Source: Desulfovibrio sp.
GTDB taxonomy: Bacteria; Desulfobacterota; Desulfovibrionia; Desulfovibrionales; Desulfovibrionaceae
Direction of reading: 5' to 3'
DNA: 15,007 nt
Assembly: GCF_019424165.1 (NCBI RefSeq)
Contig: NZ_JAHZAA010000003.1
Location: 98,610 to 113,616, forward strand
The notes under the pieces were generated by a model that saw only the letters and a program-made list of their open reading frames with translations, ran no database searches and was not told where the DNA came from. This document shows, piece after piece, positions 13,217 to 15,007 of the stretch. Position numbers and translations under genes: made by a program. Numbering within the stretch: the stretch's first letter is position 1; every line of letters starts with the position of its first letter.

Positions 13217-15007
13217 ATGGAAGCTCTTGAAAACATAAATGCTATAACCCTTGTGTTTGCGTCTTTATGCATCTTTGCCATTTCATACCGTATTTACGGC
13301 ATCTTTTTGGCAAACAAGGTTTTGCGGCTGGATGCAAGCCGCAGCACGCCCTCGGTGCGCTTTGCCGACGGGCATGACTATGTGAAAACCAACGAATATG
13401 TCCTGTACGGCCACCACTTTGCCGCCATTGCTGCGGCCGGGCCTCTTGTCGGCCCTGTGCTGGCCGCCCAGTTTGGTTACCTGCCGGGCGCCCTGTGGAT
13501 TTTGGTGGGATGTGTGCTTGGCGGCGCGGTTCACGACATGGTGGTTCTTTTTGCCTCCGTGCGCCATAAAGGCCAGAGCCTTGCGGCCATCGCTACCCGT
13601 GAGGTCGGGCCTGTCACGGGAGCAGTGGCGGGTGTAGCGGTTCTGTGTATTCTTATCCTTACTCTGGCCGGCCTTTCTCTGGCCTGCATCAGCGCCATGC
13701 ACAACGCGCCCTGGTCGCTGTTTATCGTGGTCATCACCATGCCCATTGCCATGATTATGGGACTTATCATGCGCTACAAGAAGAACAGCGTGCTTTTCGC
13801 CAGTCTTCTTGGCCTGGTGCTGCTGGTTGTGGGCATTTTGAGCGGGCATGACCTGATGAAGCAGGATGTGCTTGGCTGGGCTTTTGACTGGGACAGAAAT
13901 ACCGTTGCCATCGCCATTGCCGTATATGGCTTTTTTGCCTCGGTGCTGCCCGTATGGTTTTTGCTGGTGCCGCGTGACTACCTTTCCACCTATCTGAAAA
14001 TCGGCACCATTCTCATGCTTACCGTGGGCATCATCTTTGTGCAGCCCACCATACTCATGCCCACCATTACGCCCTTTATCAACGGCGGCGGCCCTGTCAT
14101 CGGCGGTCCCGTTATGCCCTTCATCTTTATTACCATCGCCTGCGGGGCCATTTCGGGCTTCCACGCCATTATCGGCACGGGAACCACCCCCAAGATGCTC
14201 GGCAACGAGCGTGACATCCTTTTTGTGGGCTACGGGGCCATGCTTACCGAAGGTTTTGTGGCCATGATGGCCCTGATCGCCGCCTGCACACTGATGCCCG
14301 GCGACTATTTTGCCATCAACGCTTCCCCGGCCAAGTACGACGCCCTGCTGGCCGTCCACCCCAACCTGCACACCGTGGACCTGACCTTTTTTGAAGAAAA
14401 GATCGGCCTGAACCTCCATGCCCGGCCCGGCGGCGCCGTGTCGCTGGCAGTAGGCATGGCCCATATCTTCCACAAGATCCCGTACATGGATCACCTGATG
14501 GCCTACTGGTACAACTTTGCCGTTATGTTTGAAGCGGTGTTCATTCTTACCGCCATTGACTCCGGCACGCGCGTGGGCCGTTTCTTCCTGCAGGAAATGC
14601 TCGGCAAGGTTTACGCCCCGTTCGCCGACAAGAACTGGGTTCCGGGTATTGTTATTACCAGTCTGGCCTTCACCTCCATGTGGGGCTACCTGGTTTACAC
14701 CGGTAACATCAGCAATATCTGGCCGCTCTTCGGTATGAGCAACCAGTTGCTGGCCGCCTGCGCCCTTATCGTCTGCACCAGCATGCTGTTGCGCATGAAC
14801 AGGGGCAAGTACTGCCTGGTAACGGCCATCCCCGGTATTTTCATGACCGTGGTGACATTCTGGGCAGGCTACCTCCAACTGACCACCGACTACATCCCCA
14901 ACGGCAAGTACCTGCTGGCCGCCCTGGCTGGCCTGGTCATGGTGCTGATGGTCTTTGTTCTCGTGGGAACATTCCGCCGCTGGACAGAGCTGATGGGCAT
15001 CAAGACG
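13217..15007 (+). CDS. cstA: CstA family peptide/pyruvate transporter, 3' end cut by the window
   Basis: The frame is open from ATG 13217 to the window end, giving 597 residues with no stop. It is a polytopic inner-membrane protein of the carbon starvation protein A family, whose studied members import pyruvate or peptides under nutrient limitation. Family hallmarks are RFADGHDYV, the GHHFAAIAAAGPLVGPVLAA segment (about 66-85) and GGAVHDMVVLFASVRHKGQS. Also seen are the loop SGFHAIIGTGTTPKM, the AMLTEGFVAMMALIAA helix and the late IDSGTRVGRFFLQEMLG and GNISNIWPLFGMSNQLLA. Its start has GGGAGAA at 13204-13210. It is divergent from the thi operon and preceded by several small hairpins. The C-terminus seen (FRRWTELMG) is probably near the natural end. 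Which substrate it carries is not readable from the sequence. Confidence 0.93.
   Translation, partial: MEALENINAITLVFASLCIFAISYRIYGIFLANKVLRLDASRSTPSVRFADGHDYVKTNEYVLYGHHFAAIAAAGPLVGPVLAAQFGYLPGALWILVGCVLGGAVHDMVVLFASVRHKGQSLAAIATREVGPVTGAVAGVAVLCILILTLAGLSLACISAMHNAPWSLFIVVITMPIAMIMGLIMRYKKNSVLFASLLGLVLLVVGILSGHDLMKQDVLGWAFDWDRNTVAIAIAVYGFFASVLPVWFLLVPRDYLSTYLKIGTILMLTVGIIFVQPTILMPTITPFINGGGPVIGGPVMPFIFITIACGAISGFHAIIGTGTTPKMLGNERDILFVGYGAMLTEGFVAMMALIAACTLMPGDYFAINASPAKYDALLAVHPNLHTVDLTFFEEKIGLNLHARPGGAVSLAVGMAHIFHKIPYMDHLMAYWYNFAVMFEAVFILTAIDSGTRVGRFFLQEMLGKVYAPFADKNWVPGIVITSLAFTSMWGYLVYTGNISNIWPLFGMSNQLLAACALIVCTSMLLRMNRGKYCLVTAIPGIFMTVVTFWAGYLQLTTDYIPNGKYLLAALAGLVMVLMVFVLVGTFRRWTELMGIKT

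Noticed and set aside
13283..14878. Long minus-strand ORF (531 codons) opposite cstA
   Set aside because: The composition is a shadow of cstA codons, and cstA is confirmed by several family motifs on the plus strand.
1..15007. CRISPR arrays, tRNA/rRNA genes, transposases, integrases and phage genes
   Set aside because: None was seen by reading the sequence and the translated frames. There are no regularly spaced repeats or mobile-element protein motifs.

Overview
The window is high-GC DNA with the gene content of an anaerobic, lactate-using deltaproteobacterium. It most resembles Desulfovibrio or a close relative, although that assignment is an inference from gene content and not from a marker gene. 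The supporting signs are two lactate permeases in tandem, an oxygen-sensitive radical-SAM thiazole route (thiS-G-H-F, with the short ThiF type), a CstA family carrier and a CheW. No rRNA, tRNA, CRISPR array, transposase, integrase or phage gene was seen. Most of the window looks like ordinary chromosomal backbone.

Layout, left to right. (1) 119-619 (+): cheW, with a perfect sigma-28 type -10 box upstream. (2) 620-1206: a gene-poor spacer with several perfect palindromes. (3) 1207-4829 (+): a tightly coupled four-gene cell-surface sugar module. It holds a DegT/ArnB-type aminotransferase, a GtrB/DPM1-type membrane-anchored GT2 starting at TTG, a GtrA-type four-helix membrane protein, and a second soluble GT2. 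The last three genes overlap by 4 nt or are coupled. (4) 5014-6651 and 7114-8802 (+): two different LldP family lactate permeases, separated by a strong intrinsic terminator and a hairpin-rich spacer. (5) 9300-12391 (-): the thiazole operon thiS-thiG-thiH-thiF, driven by a recognisable sigma-70 promoter and controlled by a TPP riboswitch with an intrinsic terminator between aptamer and thiS. (6) 13217-15007 (+): cstA, divergent from the thi operon and cut by the window edge.

How they work together. The sugar module probably makes an amino-sugar nucleotide, loads a sugar on undecaprenyl phosphate (GtrB-like) and moves it across the membrane (GtrA). The usual third partner, a polytopic GT-C transferase, is not in the window. 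The two lactate permeases and CstA form a carbon-uptake neighbourhood interrupted by the thi operon. ThiS, ThiF, ThiG and ThiH together make the thiazole half of thiamine, and the riboswitch shuts the operon down when thiamine pyrophosphate is plentiful. Long antisense ORFs opposite the permeases and cstA are composition shadows.

Nothing here is clearly a new system. The parts most worth a second look are the incomplete Arn/Gtr-like module, the duplicated terminator arm in the thi leader, the structured spacers around lldP2, and the palindrome cluster between cheW and the aminotransferase gene.
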